Of a stretch of 64,000 nt of DNA, positions 11,402 to 22,519 are shown piece by piece (within the stretch, counting starts at the first letter, position 1; each line of letters begins with the position of its first letter). Source of the DNA: Zoroaster sp. YZ-2022 (lineage: Eukaryota; Echinodermata; Asteroidea; Forcipulatida; Zoroasteridae); contig CM055830.1 of the NCBI GenBank assembly GCA_029582265.1, positions 23,606,163 through 23,670,162 of the forward strand, given 5' to 3'. The translations under genes and the position numbers were made by a program. Below the pieces are notes generated by a model, which saw nothing but the letters and a program-made list of their open reading frames with translations, was not told where the DNA came from and searched no databases.

Positions 11402-11977
11402 TTTACTTCAGAGTGTTAAGACTGAGGAAACCCAAAGAATCTGCAGTGATCACTGCCCACTACGCATTGATGCTTGCTGCTGCCTGAATCGTCACCTAGA
11501 TGCTGGCTGTTTTCTGTAATTAATCGAGTTTAAAAGTCATGTTATAAAAATGTACATGTCAAAACATGAAGCAATGTTATTAAAACAAGAATAAAAGCAT
11601 AATTACTTACACTTATAATAGGACTACTGGTACAATGTACATGTTGTACATCTTACCTTTTAGTAACAATAACTGCTTCGTAAGATGTCACAGTGCTCAC
11701 AGTGTTAGTTTGCAAATAATTTGCAGGGACGTACATTATTCCCAGGCAACATAAATATCAAAGCCTTATCTTGTGGTCAGAGTCTAAAGATTGCTTTCAC
11801 ATTTTATGATAAATGCGATAACTTGCTGATCAAAATTATCAAAGGTTAAAAATCACACCACTACACCCAAACAATTCATATTTAGTTAACTAGTTAACTA
11901 GTCTGTGTGCTTCTGAGTAAAGGTCGAGTGAACATTATTTAACAATGTTTAATTTACAATCGTGTGCTTTGTGGAGC
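11402..11977. other. Upstream flank of the FMO gene
   Basis: Presumed 5' region of the minus-strand monooxygenase gene. The acceptor at about 11422 implies that the promoter lies further right. I could not place a TATA box or an initiator with confidence. Confidence 0.35.
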
Positions 11978-12295
11978 GTCATGGCCCAGCAGTCTAGTGC
12001 ATCAGACTCAAGTTCTGGTGTTGTCCGTCCGAGGAATGTGGGTTTGAATCCCAGCCTGGCTGGTTGCGGCGCTTGTATGAGCAAGACACTTCGCATGGGA
12101 CGTTAAGTTCCGTGTACTAGATTATTAAAGTAATGCATGTAAAAGAACCAAGAACATTTATCCTGGAAGAGTAGCGGTTTACCCCGGTGTTTCTGGTTCA
12201 TATAGCAAGTGCCCTTGTTTACAGATTTCCTCAGTCTTCCGATCTACAGAGGGATCCTTGGTTTCATTACCAGAAATGTAATAATAGTTGTAGTA
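11978..12295 (+). mobile_element. tRNA-derived SINE (Leu-like head), diverged copy
   Basis: The head GCGTCATGGCCCAGCAGTCTA followed by AGACTCAAGTTCTGGTG and GGTTTGAATCCCAGC is a diverged tRNA-Leu/Ser-like module with A- and B-box positions. It is followed by the body GAGCAAGACACTTCGCATGGGACGTTAAG. The same architecture appears at 38936-39222 and on minus at 15820-16198, so these three define one family. Confidence 0.75.
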
Positions 12296-13960
12296 GTAAT
12301 CACACTCTATATATTGTTACATGTTTGTTGATGTAAATATTTAACATACGTTAAAATAACTTCTTCTTGGTTTTTAGGAAAGAATAATCCTTCCTAAATT
12401 CAAACTGGAAATTATTTCACTTTCCTCAAAATATCAACACCACATACATACAAATTAATAAATGTAGTTATTATTTTTGGAATTACCAATCCTGCATCCA
12501 TACTTTGTAAGAATCAGTCCGGGTTATATAGGGCTCATTGAGCAATCGTTAAACTATTAGCCAAAACTATTCATTTAGATTGCTTGATTCATTTACCAGA
12601 TTTGAAAACAATCTTTCTGTGTGAAACAGCTTCTGGAAGCAGATAGTCCTAATACGTACAAAGAGCAACTAATCCTTCACTAATCCTCTCTACACAATAG
12701 ACAGTTTTGCTGAACGCATTCAAGCATTGAACAAACTAACATCTCAATCGTTCGACCATTGAATAATGATTGCTCAATATTTGAAAAATTTTACTAAAAT
12801 GAAACCATCTCTGACAAAAGATTTCAAGGGGATACAAATACTATCATCAATTTTGAACTAAGTTTTAAGTTTTATGTAAAGTGTGACAAATGATGTTTAC
12901 AAATAATGATAGTGGTTTTACAGAAAAAAATCACAAGGATTTGTGAAACATTTGTGTAAACGTTTGTTGATGTAAATATTTAACATACATATGTTAAAAT
13001 AAAATCTACGTTTGTAATTACCTGATTAAAACATTATTATCCGAGAGCTAACTTAATGTGAAGTTGCTAGAGGTAAATATCTTCGTAAAAAGTAATTCTG
13101 CTGAAGTGCTTTCCTTTCAGACAAAACACAAGCAAATATGCACATTTACAAAACGTTGGTGACGGGTGACATTTTGCTCCAAGTAATGTTGTAAACTTTT
13201 TGAATGTTTTTTCACACATTGCTAATGACTTAGAATTCGCCTTCTTGAAACTTTCACAGTAAATGTACTGGGCACGTGGTGAAACCCGTACCGTGCTAAG
13301 TGAGCGGTAGTGCAGCAGGTACTTGGGGGCGGGGGGGGCCTTAAGGCTATGACTGGGGGGTATTAACCCAAAATATTTTAGATGCCCCCTCAAAATATGT
13401 ACCAACCTATAAGAAACAAGGAAAAAATACTCAAAAAGTAATTTGAGAGCGTTAACCCACTCAAGATTTGTTTTTGTGAAACGGCATGGCATCCTGACTT
13501 CCTGTGCAGATTACCTGTATACTGTTGTTGGGGCACCAGTCTATTTTGTTTAAAACACTGTGGTAGGGAAGCAATGAAGAGAACATCACTTCAACAATTA
13601 ATTTAAAGTACTTTCTCATGTTTACCTGTTGAAATTTTAGCATACTATTCCATGACAACCTTTCAATTGAAACAAAAAATCTGATTAAAAAGTAACATTT
13701 ATATGAATAAAACACAGTGTTCCCATGGGTTTATATGGATTGCAACTGAAGATTTTATTTCATTATTGTATCAAACTTATTTTATCCTGGAATAATATAA
13801 AATTGATATTTGCTTTTTAACATTCTTCTAGAAAGGAATTAATTAATAAAATAGTATGAATGTAAAATAGTAGTTATACTCAGACAACAAACAGGGGCAA
13901 TGGCCAACTATTTGACTTCTCGCCACAACTTGGCACTGCAATTTATTTAAATGGAAACCT
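12296..13960. other. No gene recognised
   Basis: AT-rich. TGTTTGTTGATGTAAATATTTAACATACGTTAAAATAA occurs in part at both 12325-12358 and 12963-13003, a short dispersed duplicate. A 141-codon minus frame at 13067-13492 has no motif I recognise and lies in repetitive-looking sequence. Confidence 0.45.
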
Positions 13961-14600
13961 GCAAATTAAACATCAAAAATATAATAACACCAAATAGACA
14001 ATAATTTTGAAAATGGCAAGGAGCCGGATACCGGACAAACCGGCATGGACAAACGCACAGGACATACATGTAACAGATGGACTACCACGTCCATCCAACA
14101 TAAATTTATGAACCATTCGTTCATAATCGCATGTGGCCACCACAAGGACAACCATGTCCTTACCAACATAAAACACAATGGACTACCACGCCCATGTGTA
14201 TCCACACACAACACCACATGAACACTTGGGGTCCAATGACCCCGATACAGGTCGAAAACCCGACCTCCACAAGTGAACAACTTGTCAACACACCTTGCCT
14301 TAACCATCCAACTATGCACACAGTGCACCTATCAATGAATACACAAATTGTTATTCCCCAAGTTGGAAAACGAGGGGGAAAGGATGGCCCCGAAGGAACC
14401 GCCGGGCACCCTAAATCTAACTTTACCGTTAATTAACAAAGATAAAGTGTAACCCAGTCCTACTAACACATCAGAAATTCCCCAAGTTGGAAAAGAGGAG
14501 GACAGTTAAGATAGCCCGATCGAAACCCGGAAGACACTATCGTAATAAAAATTACATAACCTTGGCCTTTACAAGTAGAAATTACATGATACAATTTGAC
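13961..14600. other. Probable 3' flank or terminal region of DIRS-like element 1
   Basis: The composition changes to GC-richer sequence. ATTCCCCAAGTTGGAAAA with GAGG is repeated at about 14352-14376 and 14475-14497. It lies just beyond the coding end of the minus-strand DIRS-like element, where a terminal repeat would be expected, but I could not match it to an inverted partner near 22.5-23.6 kb. Confidence 0.35.
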
Positions 14601-14689
14601 CTACGAAATTAAATTATAATACTTCAAATATTTTATTAATTTTCTGCAAAAAACTGCCAAACGCGCAACGCGCGCCCCAAGAAAATTGA

Positions 14690-14900
14690 CAGAACCCCAA
14701 TCAGCAAACCCACAGGCAAAAATTAAAGAGTAAATACAAGCAGTGAAATTATCACAAAAAACAGCATTGCCAGCTTCCGAGAGATGGACACCATCAAACC
14801 TATAGAGTGATAAATCTGACCAAATGAACTGGGGGTGCTGCAAAACCATGCACTGAAAACGTGACAAAGAATACATTAGAAACCCCTGGGACATGCACCG
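14690..14900 (-). pseudogene. SGNH-hydrolase-like tail of DIRS-like element 1
   Basis: On the minus strand the frame contains FDGVHLSEAGNAVF. This is the Asp-x-x-His block of SGNH/GDSL hydrolases (D-G-V-H-L-S) followed by the G-N of the family. Similar tails occur in DIRS-like and other retroelements of aquatic animals. Only this last block survives, joined almost directly to the end of the RNase H region. The catalytic Ser block is absent. No recombinase lies between, so the middle of the element has been deleted. Confidence 0.5.
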
Positions 14901-15252
14901 CTTTAAAGACGATATTGTACTTCAGGCAATGTAACACAAACAATCTAACAAGATGCATAATCCTATCACACTGTGATGTTTGACTATTAATAATTATGAA
15001 CAACTGCAGAATTATCAGATCGGAACTTAACCCGCCGATTTGCCAACAGGGGAGCCCAGCACAATACAGCCACCAGCAACGGGAAAAAAATTCAAGAAAT
15101 GCAATAGAAGGTGGGAGCTCGAGTATGCATGATGGCCAACGACCTTGGACCCACTTGCCTTGAAAAATTGCACCGTACCCTACGGAGGCTGCTGCGTCTG
15201 TAAATAACTCTACAGAATCATACCATGCACTGCCCAAAATTGGGGACACCCA

Positions 15253-15284
<32 letters not shown>

Positions 15285-15819
15285 TAAGTCGTCTCAAAAA
15301 GGCCCGCCCTGGTGACACTGCCCTGCAAACAAAGTTCAAGGAACCAACAAGCGATTGCAGTTCAACAAGGGAAAGTTTTTTCTTACAAAGTGCGGCATGA
15401 ATTTTGTTGCAGAGTGCATTCACCTCCACCGCAGGCACCCTAACTTGCTGAGAAACAGTAGGCCTATCAATCTCTAAACCAAGATAAGTTATGACCTGCA
15501 CTGGGCCTAAAGTTTTCTCCACCGCTAAAGGCACACCCAACTCCTCGCATAAACCTGTAAAGGCCAAAAGTGCCTGCCCACAAGTCTGAGAAGATGTCCC
15601 AATAAACAAAAAATCATCTAAATAATGAGTTACAAACTGTGAATGAGCAACCTGCTTAACCTGAAATTCTAAAAATGTACTGAACAATTCAAACAGTGAA
15701 CATGAAATAGAATATCCCATAGGCAAGCACTTATCATAATAGTACAAACCATCAAAAGTGAAGCCTAACAATTCATAATCCTCAGGGTGCACATGGAGCA
15801 GTCTGAAGGCAGATTTAAT
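14895..15819 (-). pseudogene. DIRS-like element 1: RT core and RNase H, C-terminal part
   Basis: The frame reads HPEDYELLGF, CLPMGYSISCSLFE and then YLDDFLF, the Y-x-D-D active-site block of reverse transcriptase. It continues through VITYLGLEID and SLVELQSLVGSLNFVCRAV (the connection region) into an RNase H-like segment with LFTDAAASVGYGA and HVPGVSN. This is the standard order for DIRS/Ngaro polyproteins. An (AG)n/(TA)n expansion at about 15255-15286 lies inside the RNase H linker, and the C-terminal ~30 residues drift out of frame. The N-terminal part of the same frame resumes at 16199 on the far side of a SINE. Confidence 0.85.
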
Positions 15820-16198
15820 AAATATAAATAAATAAATAATGTGGACTTATATAGCGCACGTATCCACCAAATTGGTGCTCAAGGCGCATTATATTATTAC
15901 CCCTGCTCAACAAGCTCATAAATCATTCCTGAAACCATCTCAGCTCCCTGGGCGGGGAGTATACAGCTCAATTGTTTCCATTACAGCGCATTCAGGTCTA
16001 ATCAAACACAACCACCAACTCTGCCCACACAGGTACCCATTTACCCCTGGGTGGAGAGAAGCAATTATGGTAAAGTGTCTTGCTCAAGGACACAAGCACC
16101 ATGGTCGTGGCTGGGATTCGAACCCACATTCTGACGACTCAGCCATCAGAACACAAATCCGATGCACTAAACCGCTCGACCATGACACTCCATGACAC
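15820..16198 (-). mobile_element. tRNA-derived SINE inserted in DIRS RT
   Basis: On minus, the head near 16195 reads GTGTCATGGTCGAGCGG and GATTCGAACC/GGTTCGAATCCC occurs in the B-box position (about 16114-16130). Next come the conserved body CTTGAGCAAGACACTTTACC and the terminal GTGCGCTATATAAGTCCAC (near 15842-15860), then an (AAAT)n tail. TAAT flanks both ends (15816-15819 and 16199-16202), the expected target duplication. It interrupts the RT frame between an Asp-Ile pair and the following Lys. Removing the insert and one TAAT restores an uninterrupted frame. Confidence 0.9.
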
Positions 16199-16800
16199 TA
16201 ATGTCAGATTTTGCCAGCCAAGCGCCTACACCCGCCCGCATGACAAGGTCAACAGCCGTGTCAAATGAAGCATAATGCACAACACAACGATCCCGCGCAA
16301 TAAAAACGTTAATTGACCTACCCGACGGATGCGACAAATGGTGAATAAGCCGAAATGCACCCGGATCATGTTTGGGCACAAGACCAATTGGGGAACACTG
16401 CAACAGAGGCAAAGGACGGGCAGCGAAGGGACCCGCAATACGGCCTAAACTTAATTCTTTAGAAAGCTTTTCACGCACAACATGTGGGTGTTGTGCGGCG
16501 GATGGTAAACAAACTGAATCCCTACACACCCGCGGACCTAATAACCAATACGAAAACCATAAGTAAAACCATTCAGTAAAACAGAAACCGCATTTTTTAT
16601 CAGGGTAACGTTCTAACCATTTCCGCAACAAAAATTCACGGGCTTACCCTGAGGCACAGACTTGGCCGCTGGCAAATTTGATTGTGGCACAACCCATCGC
16701 TGTTCAAAATGCTCTGCAGGCGACATGTGGTTTGGGCGCATGCGCGAGAATTTTGAAGGGTCATACAAAAATGCATATTCATAAGTGACCTTTACTTTTT
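16199..16800 (-). pseudogene. DIRS-like element 1: RT N-terminal part and gag/RT junction
   Basis: The minus frame contains LLRKWLERYPDK, LSLGRIAGPF, PIGLVPKHDPGAFRLIHHLS (RT motif 1-2) and ends in AWLAKSDI, where the SINE sits. This matches the start of DIRS-family RTs. Upstream (16650-16790) another frame reads YDPSKFSRMRPNHMSP..EHF, likely the end of gag or the linker, overlapping the RT frame by a shift. Beyond about 16800 the similarity stops and about 4 kb of unrelated sequence separates it from the gag body at 20.8 kb. Confidence 0.75.
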
Positions 16801-17879
16801 TTTTCCGTCGCGGAGTTCATTGATAAAAACGCCTGTTACATACTGAAAATTAATTTCAAAGAGAATTTTTAACCAATAGGATTAGAAAGAATATGTCGTC
16901 TGCAAATATTGAACTAACATTACAGCAATATGGGCAAACGCGCGAATTTCCTTGATGTTTTTTTGTGCACAACTCTGGCCCTTGACAAGAGCGCGCACGC
17001 TGAAAAAGGTAATATTTCAACGCGGATTTTCTTCCTGAAGATGAATTTTCCCTGAGACATAAAAAGTATGATAGGTGAAAGAACTCTTATTTTAACTAAT
17101 TATTACTTTGTTATTTGAGCAAACCTAGTAGCTAACTTTTAAACGGTGGGATTTCCCTGCGGCTTTAGCGTTGTTAAACAAAAGATTTCTGGGGAACCCG
17201 TTACGGTTTTTGGGATGACATCATTGTGTATGCGTGTGCATATACACACACGGATTAGATTGTGGGCGTTTTCATTGTAAGGGGGGTTAAATAATTTTTT
17301 AATAACGTTAGAATATAAAAAAAACGGGGAATGATTTGAGTTTATAAGCCAATATAAACCAATATTTAATACATATATTCTGTTCACTCTTCCATTTTAA
17401 ATTAATTTAAGGATTTTTTTCCTTTCTATGCACTCCAAATCCATTATTTAAACAGCGAAGATGTAATCAATAGCAATATTTCACCTTTTTTGAATTGCTG
17501 CCCAGAGGCCGTTACTTGGGTTTGCTCAGGTATAATCACCATGAAACTGTTCTTCGTGAGTTTAACTACCCTCCTATGCTTGATTTTTCAAGAAAAAAAT
17601 TCACGAAAGACGTACAATAACGTCAAAAATGGACCAATAATTAGCTTCTCTCGATCTGTAAAATTTAACGGATGCTCAATATTTGATGCACATTGAAGAC
17701 GCTTTTTACACTTCGCGGGTTTCGATGAATTCACCCAGAAACGTGTCATCTTGTAAAGCCATGACTGTAGATTGATGTGTGATCTTTGTTCATTGAGGTC
17801 ATTTGGCATTTGCACTCACTTTGATCGTACACCTCCAGTCGATTTGCCAAATTTCAAAAGACGCGACCTTGTTTAAAGT
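16801..17879. other. No gene recognised; sequence separating gag from RT
   Basis: AT-rich non-coding sequence that, with 17880-20785, interrupts DIRS-like element 1. No terminal repeats or ORF with a motif were found. Confidence 0.4.
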
Positions 17880-18130
17880 TGGTGAAACAACACCAATAGA
17901 GGGCGCTATACAGAGCAGAAAAAGGCGCATGCGCACAAACCTCTTGTCGCTCTGCATGCAGCGGTGAACCTGCGACAGCTGACGCTGACCGCCATATTGT
18001 GGCACTGGCGCCCGCTTACCAAACCCCCGCTTACCAGCATGTGACCGGTCACCCGCGAATCCGACCCCCCACTAGAGACTGTTGCTCTGGTTACCAGAAC
18101 GGCACGTGAGTGCACTGACCTGCACGGAAG
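17880..18130. promoter_or_regulatory. CpG-rich block with NRF1-like site
   Basis: A local rise in GC and CpG contains GGCGCATGCGCAC (17924-17936), matching the palindromic NRF1 consensus, and GACCGCCATATTGTGG (17987-18002), a YY1-like word. It resembles a TATA-less promoter, but I see no adjoining coding exon on either strand. Confidence 0.35.
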
Positions 18131-18329
18131 CATACACTACACGTGCATATTTACAAGGTGTAAAACGGCTAAAAGCATAACAAACTCCACTTGCGCGATT
18201 AGCTTATGAACAGCCAGAATTAGAAACATTTTGGCTGGAGTAACCATGCACATGTAACCTGATAAATTGACACACTTGAAATAAATGATAAAAAAATCAG
18301 AAATAAAACTAGATATAAGTTTTTGTCAC

Positions 18330-19172
18330 AACAAAAACAAGGTGTTCGGTTGAAGTTAAAATGGTTACGTCATCAATTAGAAGTGTTGGAGAAGTCAAAT
18401 GTTAACGTCTGTTGAAGTTCTCGCGAGAAGTTTATTTGAATACAATACAATACTGAATTTAGAAATTATTTTAATATTAAACTTTGACTTCCGGTTTGGA
18501 CAGGAAGTAAGGTCAAATTGGGGTCACCTTTGTGTAAATACTTTTGACAATTAACAATCTGTACAATGGTACAAAAATGTCAATTTACCTCCTGTGGTTG
18601 TTTGAGATATGATTTTTTTAAATATTAAACTTTGACTTCCGGTTTGGACAGGAAGTAAGGTCAAATTGGGGTCACCTTTTTGTAAATATTTTTCGACAAT
18701 TAACGATCTGTACAATGGTACAAAAATTGTGAATTTACCTCTTGTGGTTGTTGAGATGATTTTTTTTTAATGTTAAACTTTGACTTCCGGTTTGGACAGG
18801 AAGTAAGGTCAAATTGGGGTCATGTTTTTGTAAATATTTTTCGACAATTAACAATCTATACAATAGTGCAAAAAATGTCCATTTACCTGTTGTGGTTGTT
18901 GAGATATGATTTTTTTAAATATTAAACTTTGACTTCCGGTTTGGACAGGAAGTAAGGTCAAATCGGGGTCACTCACAACTGGAGTTTCATCTACTTGTTA
19001 AGTTCTAAGTACATGCCAAGTTTCAAGTTCATGTGAAGTTTGCAAGTATGTTTTTGTTTGCGGACAAGATGGGGGAGAAGAAGAAGAAGAAGAAGAAGTA
19101 AAAAAAAAAAATATATAAAAAACCGTACAAAAACAATAGGTGTTTCGGGTACATACCCGAACACCTAATGAA
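18330..19172. repeat. Element with four ~148-bp tandem units and GGTGTTCGG ends
   Basis: It starts with ACAAGGTGTTCGG (about 18338) and ends with AGGTGTTTCGGGTACATACCCGAACACCT (19138-19166), a perfect terminal hairpin. Inside, CTTTGACTTCCGGTTTGGAC and AGGAAGTAAGGTCAAA recur near 18483, 18629, 18777 and 18927, and a (GAA)n tract lies at 19076-19098. Similar tandem-core elements with a GGTGTTCG hairpin end are widespread in marine invertebrates as I recall; that attribution is inference. Confidence 0.75.
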
Positions 19173-20507
19173 AGAAAACACTAACTACTCATGAAAAACC
19201 TGATAAAAACGGCAATGGGGAAACTCGCTTGAACAAAAAAATTACACTGTGGGGATTAACCAATTTTATTTTACAAAGGATCGAATATAGGGAGGAGTCG
19301 CGAGATAATTTTAAAAGAATGGAGACGATAGGAAACTGGTGTTTGGTTTCAACAAGAAAAAATAAAATAAAAATGTTTATTTTATTCAACAAAATTTGGA
19401 AATAAGTGCTTTAAATAAATATAGTAAAAAAAAACTCTGTACTGACTTGATGACCAAGATTTAAAAAAAAAAAAAAATATGACCAAGTTATGACCAAAAA
19501 AAACACCAAAAAGCCTTGAAACCAATTTATGAAACCAACAAAATTTTGCTATAAACCAACCAAAAACCAAGTAAATAAATATTTAAAATATATAAACTAA
19601 AACCAAAACTAAAAAAAAATTAAACCTTAAACTTAAACCTTAAACTTAAACCTTAAACTTAAACCTTAAACTTAAACCTTAAACCAACACAGTATCCAAG
19701 AAAAGTCACAAATCTACTACACTCAAGCTTAAACAACCTATAAATGCAAAGAAAAAGAAATGATTAAGAATACATACTAAGAAAATATGCACAAAAATAT
19801 AACCAAAGTTGTATGCATCATGTACAAAATTATACCAGAGGTGACTTAATGAGAAAAAAACACTTCAAGAACTCCTTAAATCTGAATAACAAAGGAAATG
19901 GCAGAGTGAGCAGAGGATTAAGTAATAAACTTCCAGAAACTGCACAACCCTATGGGGCTCATTAAGTATGCAAATCCTTAAATAAACATCTAGAGGACAA
20001 TGAGTTACAGTGGCGTGGCATGGTCAAAGAACTCACAATCTCAAGAAAATGGCAGAAATTATACATACGAACTGGAATAAAAATGGAATATGAAAAGCTA
20101 TAATATAAAATAATCCTAGAAAAATAAGACATGGCTACATATAAGGAAACAAACTTAACAAGCAAGTAAAACAGCGATGGAAACTAACACATAAGGCTTA
20201 GGGAAAAGTTTTGGTCACGGCACTAAAGATCACTAAAGCAAGAAAATAGCATAAATGAAATAATAAAAATACTCATGAATGTCTCAGCAAAAACTAACCT
20301 TAGACAATAACATTACTTTAGTTCAAAAAGAGTTCTGGCAAGATCACAAGTTTTCCAAAGCAACAAAAGCTTCAAAAAAATAATTCTTAGAAAATCGGAA
20401 CAAACACTTTGGAAATTAAACTTTCCTTGGAAACCTACCAAAAAGGCAAACAAATAGTTTCCACACTATGAAAGTTTGATACAAAATTTACAATAAAGGA
20501 GAAATAT
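19173..20507. other. No gene recognised; 12-bp tandem repeat
   Basis: AT-rich. A CTTAAACCTTAAA tandem (12-bp period, about five copies) lies at 19622-19684. Short minus ORFs are low-complexity. Confidence 0.5.
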
Positions 20508-20785
20508 TTATACAATTAAACAAAAGTAATATAAAAAGAAACTCACCAAGTCCACTGCAGGTCTAGTCTTCAGGGCAGACTTGGACACCAGTATTGTGTG
20601 TGTTAACTCATTGACTGCCAACCTGCTTACTGACCATGAGGCTCCAGGCATACCCACAGTGCATGGCCAAGGTCCTTTGTTTACCCATGGCATTACAGGG
20701 GTACACACAGTTCGATTTAAGAAGGGGTGCTACACCTATAATAATACACGTTATACAATAAAAAGACTAAGTAAAATTCACCACT
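20508..20785 (-). other. Possible exon-like frame of unknown origin
   Basis: On minus, TATAG|GTGTAGCACC (about 20740) looks like an acceptor and ACTTG|GTGAGT (about 20545) a good donor. The enclosed frame (CTPVMPWVNKGP..) has no stop but no family resemblance. It could be a cryptic exon or chance. Confidence 0.2.
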
Positions 20786-21603
20786 ACTACACACAGTAGG
20801 ACCGAATGACGAAGCAGCGGCAACCGTGACCCACAACTCCATACCCATTTCGCCCCAACTACTGCTAGGAGCGGCTGCGCGGCGCAGCCTAAATTGCTCA
20901 TCATACGCCCGCCAATTCGGCCCGGGAAACTGAGCCGCAGCCAAGCGGATTGTCTCAGCATATTTAAGTAGCCCTACCGCCCGAGACGAGTGTTCTCAAT
21001 AAAAATGGCCATAAACACATTGAATGCTGAAACCCACTTAACTAAAGTATCGACCTTTCCTTTGGGCTGCACTACCGGCCTAATCACCATACTACCCCCA
21101 TCATTAACCGCAAAAACCATCTCCGATTGTTGTTGCTTACGTGACAAAAGCTGCCCCGAATTACAATGTAACAATTGGGCAAAGTCAACAAATTCCCCAT
21201 CCCAAATTTTCTGCTTCGTAGCAGAGTGTACTGCAAAGCCCAATGAACCACCCTTCTTAAAACTAGGGACAGCAGTTGGCAAACCAGCTTGACAAGGCAA
21301 GCTCACACTCAAACCCACGGGCTGATTATCCAGCTTGGCGTTAAAACTACCCTGGATTAAACCCCCTACACAAACATTATCTGAAGAGGCACCTACGCCT
21401 AAGGAAAACTCACCACCCTGACCGTTAGCATGGTTAGCACTTCCCTGCACTGACGTGATTGGGGCCGAGTTGCCACCTCCACTGCCACTTGCCACTCGTA
21501 ACAGCATGAGCGAAGGGGTGACTTGTATTCGTTGTAGCTTGTCTAATTTTGGTCCAATCGAAACCATTGCTTTGCGATGACGTAGCCCAGACCCTCCTTA
21601 GAA
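20786..21603 (-). pseudogene. DIRS-like element 1: gag-like protein
   Basis: The minus frame contains KIWDGEFVDFAQLL, then VKWVSAFNVFMAIF, YAETIRLAAAQF, WRAYDEQFRLR and SSSWGEMGMELW. This series (an E/Y-V-D-F block, a W..AF..F block, and YDEQFRLR..P..SWG..ELW) is the signature of gag-like ORFs that precede DIRS and related RTs in animals. The first half is Gly/Ser-rich. It runs in frame from about 21600 to about 20945, needs a frame change near 20960, and loses similarity at about 20790. The zinc-knuckle tail usually found downstream is missing. An upstream exon is proposed at 22355-22493. Confidence 0.75.
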
Positions 21604-21829
21604 GCCTCGTCGTCGATTTTTTTCAATGGCCGCCCGAAAAGAGAAAATATTTTTGTTGACAAATTTAGGGTCATAAACGCATTCAACATTCGACACAAAG
21701 GTAATTATTATTTTTAATAAAAATATAACTTACTGTTAAATCATATATTTATCCATAATAATTGTTTTATGAAATGGATGTTTATGGATATTTTCCGCCA
21801 TTTTTTGGGCTCAACATATGGACTAAATT

Positions 21830-21935
21830 GCTGTCAGGTCATGTGACCTGGGTATTGCCATTTGATTGGCCAATAGCACTGTTTACGTCACAACACAGGT
21901 CATGTGACCTGCTTATTGTCATCTGATTGGATGAG
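21830..21935. promoter_or_regulatory. Twin AGGTCATGTGACCTG palindromes with CCAAT boxes
   Basis: AGGTCATGTGACCTG occurs twice (about 21836-21850 and 21897-21911). Each is a perfect palindrome combining nuclear-receptor half-sites (AGGTCA..TGACCT) with a CATGTG E-box core. TTGATTGGCCAATAG (CCAAT on both strands) lies between them and TGATTGG follows. It lies about 250 bp upstream of the minus-strand gag body and may be its promoter or an unrelated enhancer. Confidence 0.4.
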
Positions 21936-22354
21936 AGTTGTTTCTAACTATTACAGAAGTTATGAGGATTTTGTCTGGCAAATTAAAACGGGCCATTGAA
22001 ATTGCTAATTACTCGTCTAATTAATATTGATGAATGATTTAATTATTTGATTAATTAATGCTTCATTTTGCTGTGCTTTTTATAGGCCCTCTGCTGGTAT
22101 CAATGTCTTGCAAATAATTTCACAAATGAGGAAGTATTTTATCTGTGAAAAATAACAAAAGCGGTCACACTTATTTCATTAAAACGTGTGGTAAAATTAT
22201 TAACAAATTTTCGACTTTCAAATTTGCATAACTTCCTTCATATTTGTCCTAGAAAAAGACCTTTGTTGCATTTTAAAGTTCACTTCAATATACGTTCAAT
22301 GATGTAAGTTACACTGGTAATCAACAAACTTGATTTTTTGTTGTTGTCACATAC

Positions 22355-22493
22355 CTACATTTAGGCCTATAGCAGGAACGGGAGCAAGGTTGCCGTAGAC
22401 TCTTGTCCGAGTCCTCTTGGGCGGCGGCGGCTCCATGGCCATTCCCTCAGCAAAACGTGCCGGCGCACGAACTGCCCGCTTCGACCGCGGCAT
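22355..22493 (-). CDS. Proposed first coding exon of DIRS-like gag
   Basis: An ATG at 22493 (minus) opens a basic, Pro-rich frame beginning MPRSKRAVRAPARF, containing EPPPPKRTRTRVYG, and running to a donor ATGTAG|GTATGTG at 22355. Many DIRS-like gag proteins start with such an MPR(K/R)S.R..R.P.R tail. The exon ends in phase 1, compatible with a weak acceptor at about 21603 upstream of the gag body. If right, this element has a spliceosomal intron, a known feature of some DIRS retroelements. It could also be a host exon. Confidence 0.4.
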
Positions 22494-22519
22494 TTCGTAC
22501 GAAACGAAAGTTATTGAAT

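Noticed and set aside
13067..13492. 141-codon minus ORF
   Set aside because: No recognisable domain, an interrupting G-run and repeat-like surroundings; not enough to call a gene.
15839..16268. Plus-strand ORFs opposite the DIRS RT
   Set aside because: They are translations of the antisense strand of the tRNA-derived SINE.
19622..19684. CTTAAACCTTAAA tandem as a telomere-like repeat
   Set aside because: The period is 12 bp and the sequence differs from TTAGGG. It is short and internal, so a simple minisatellite is enough.
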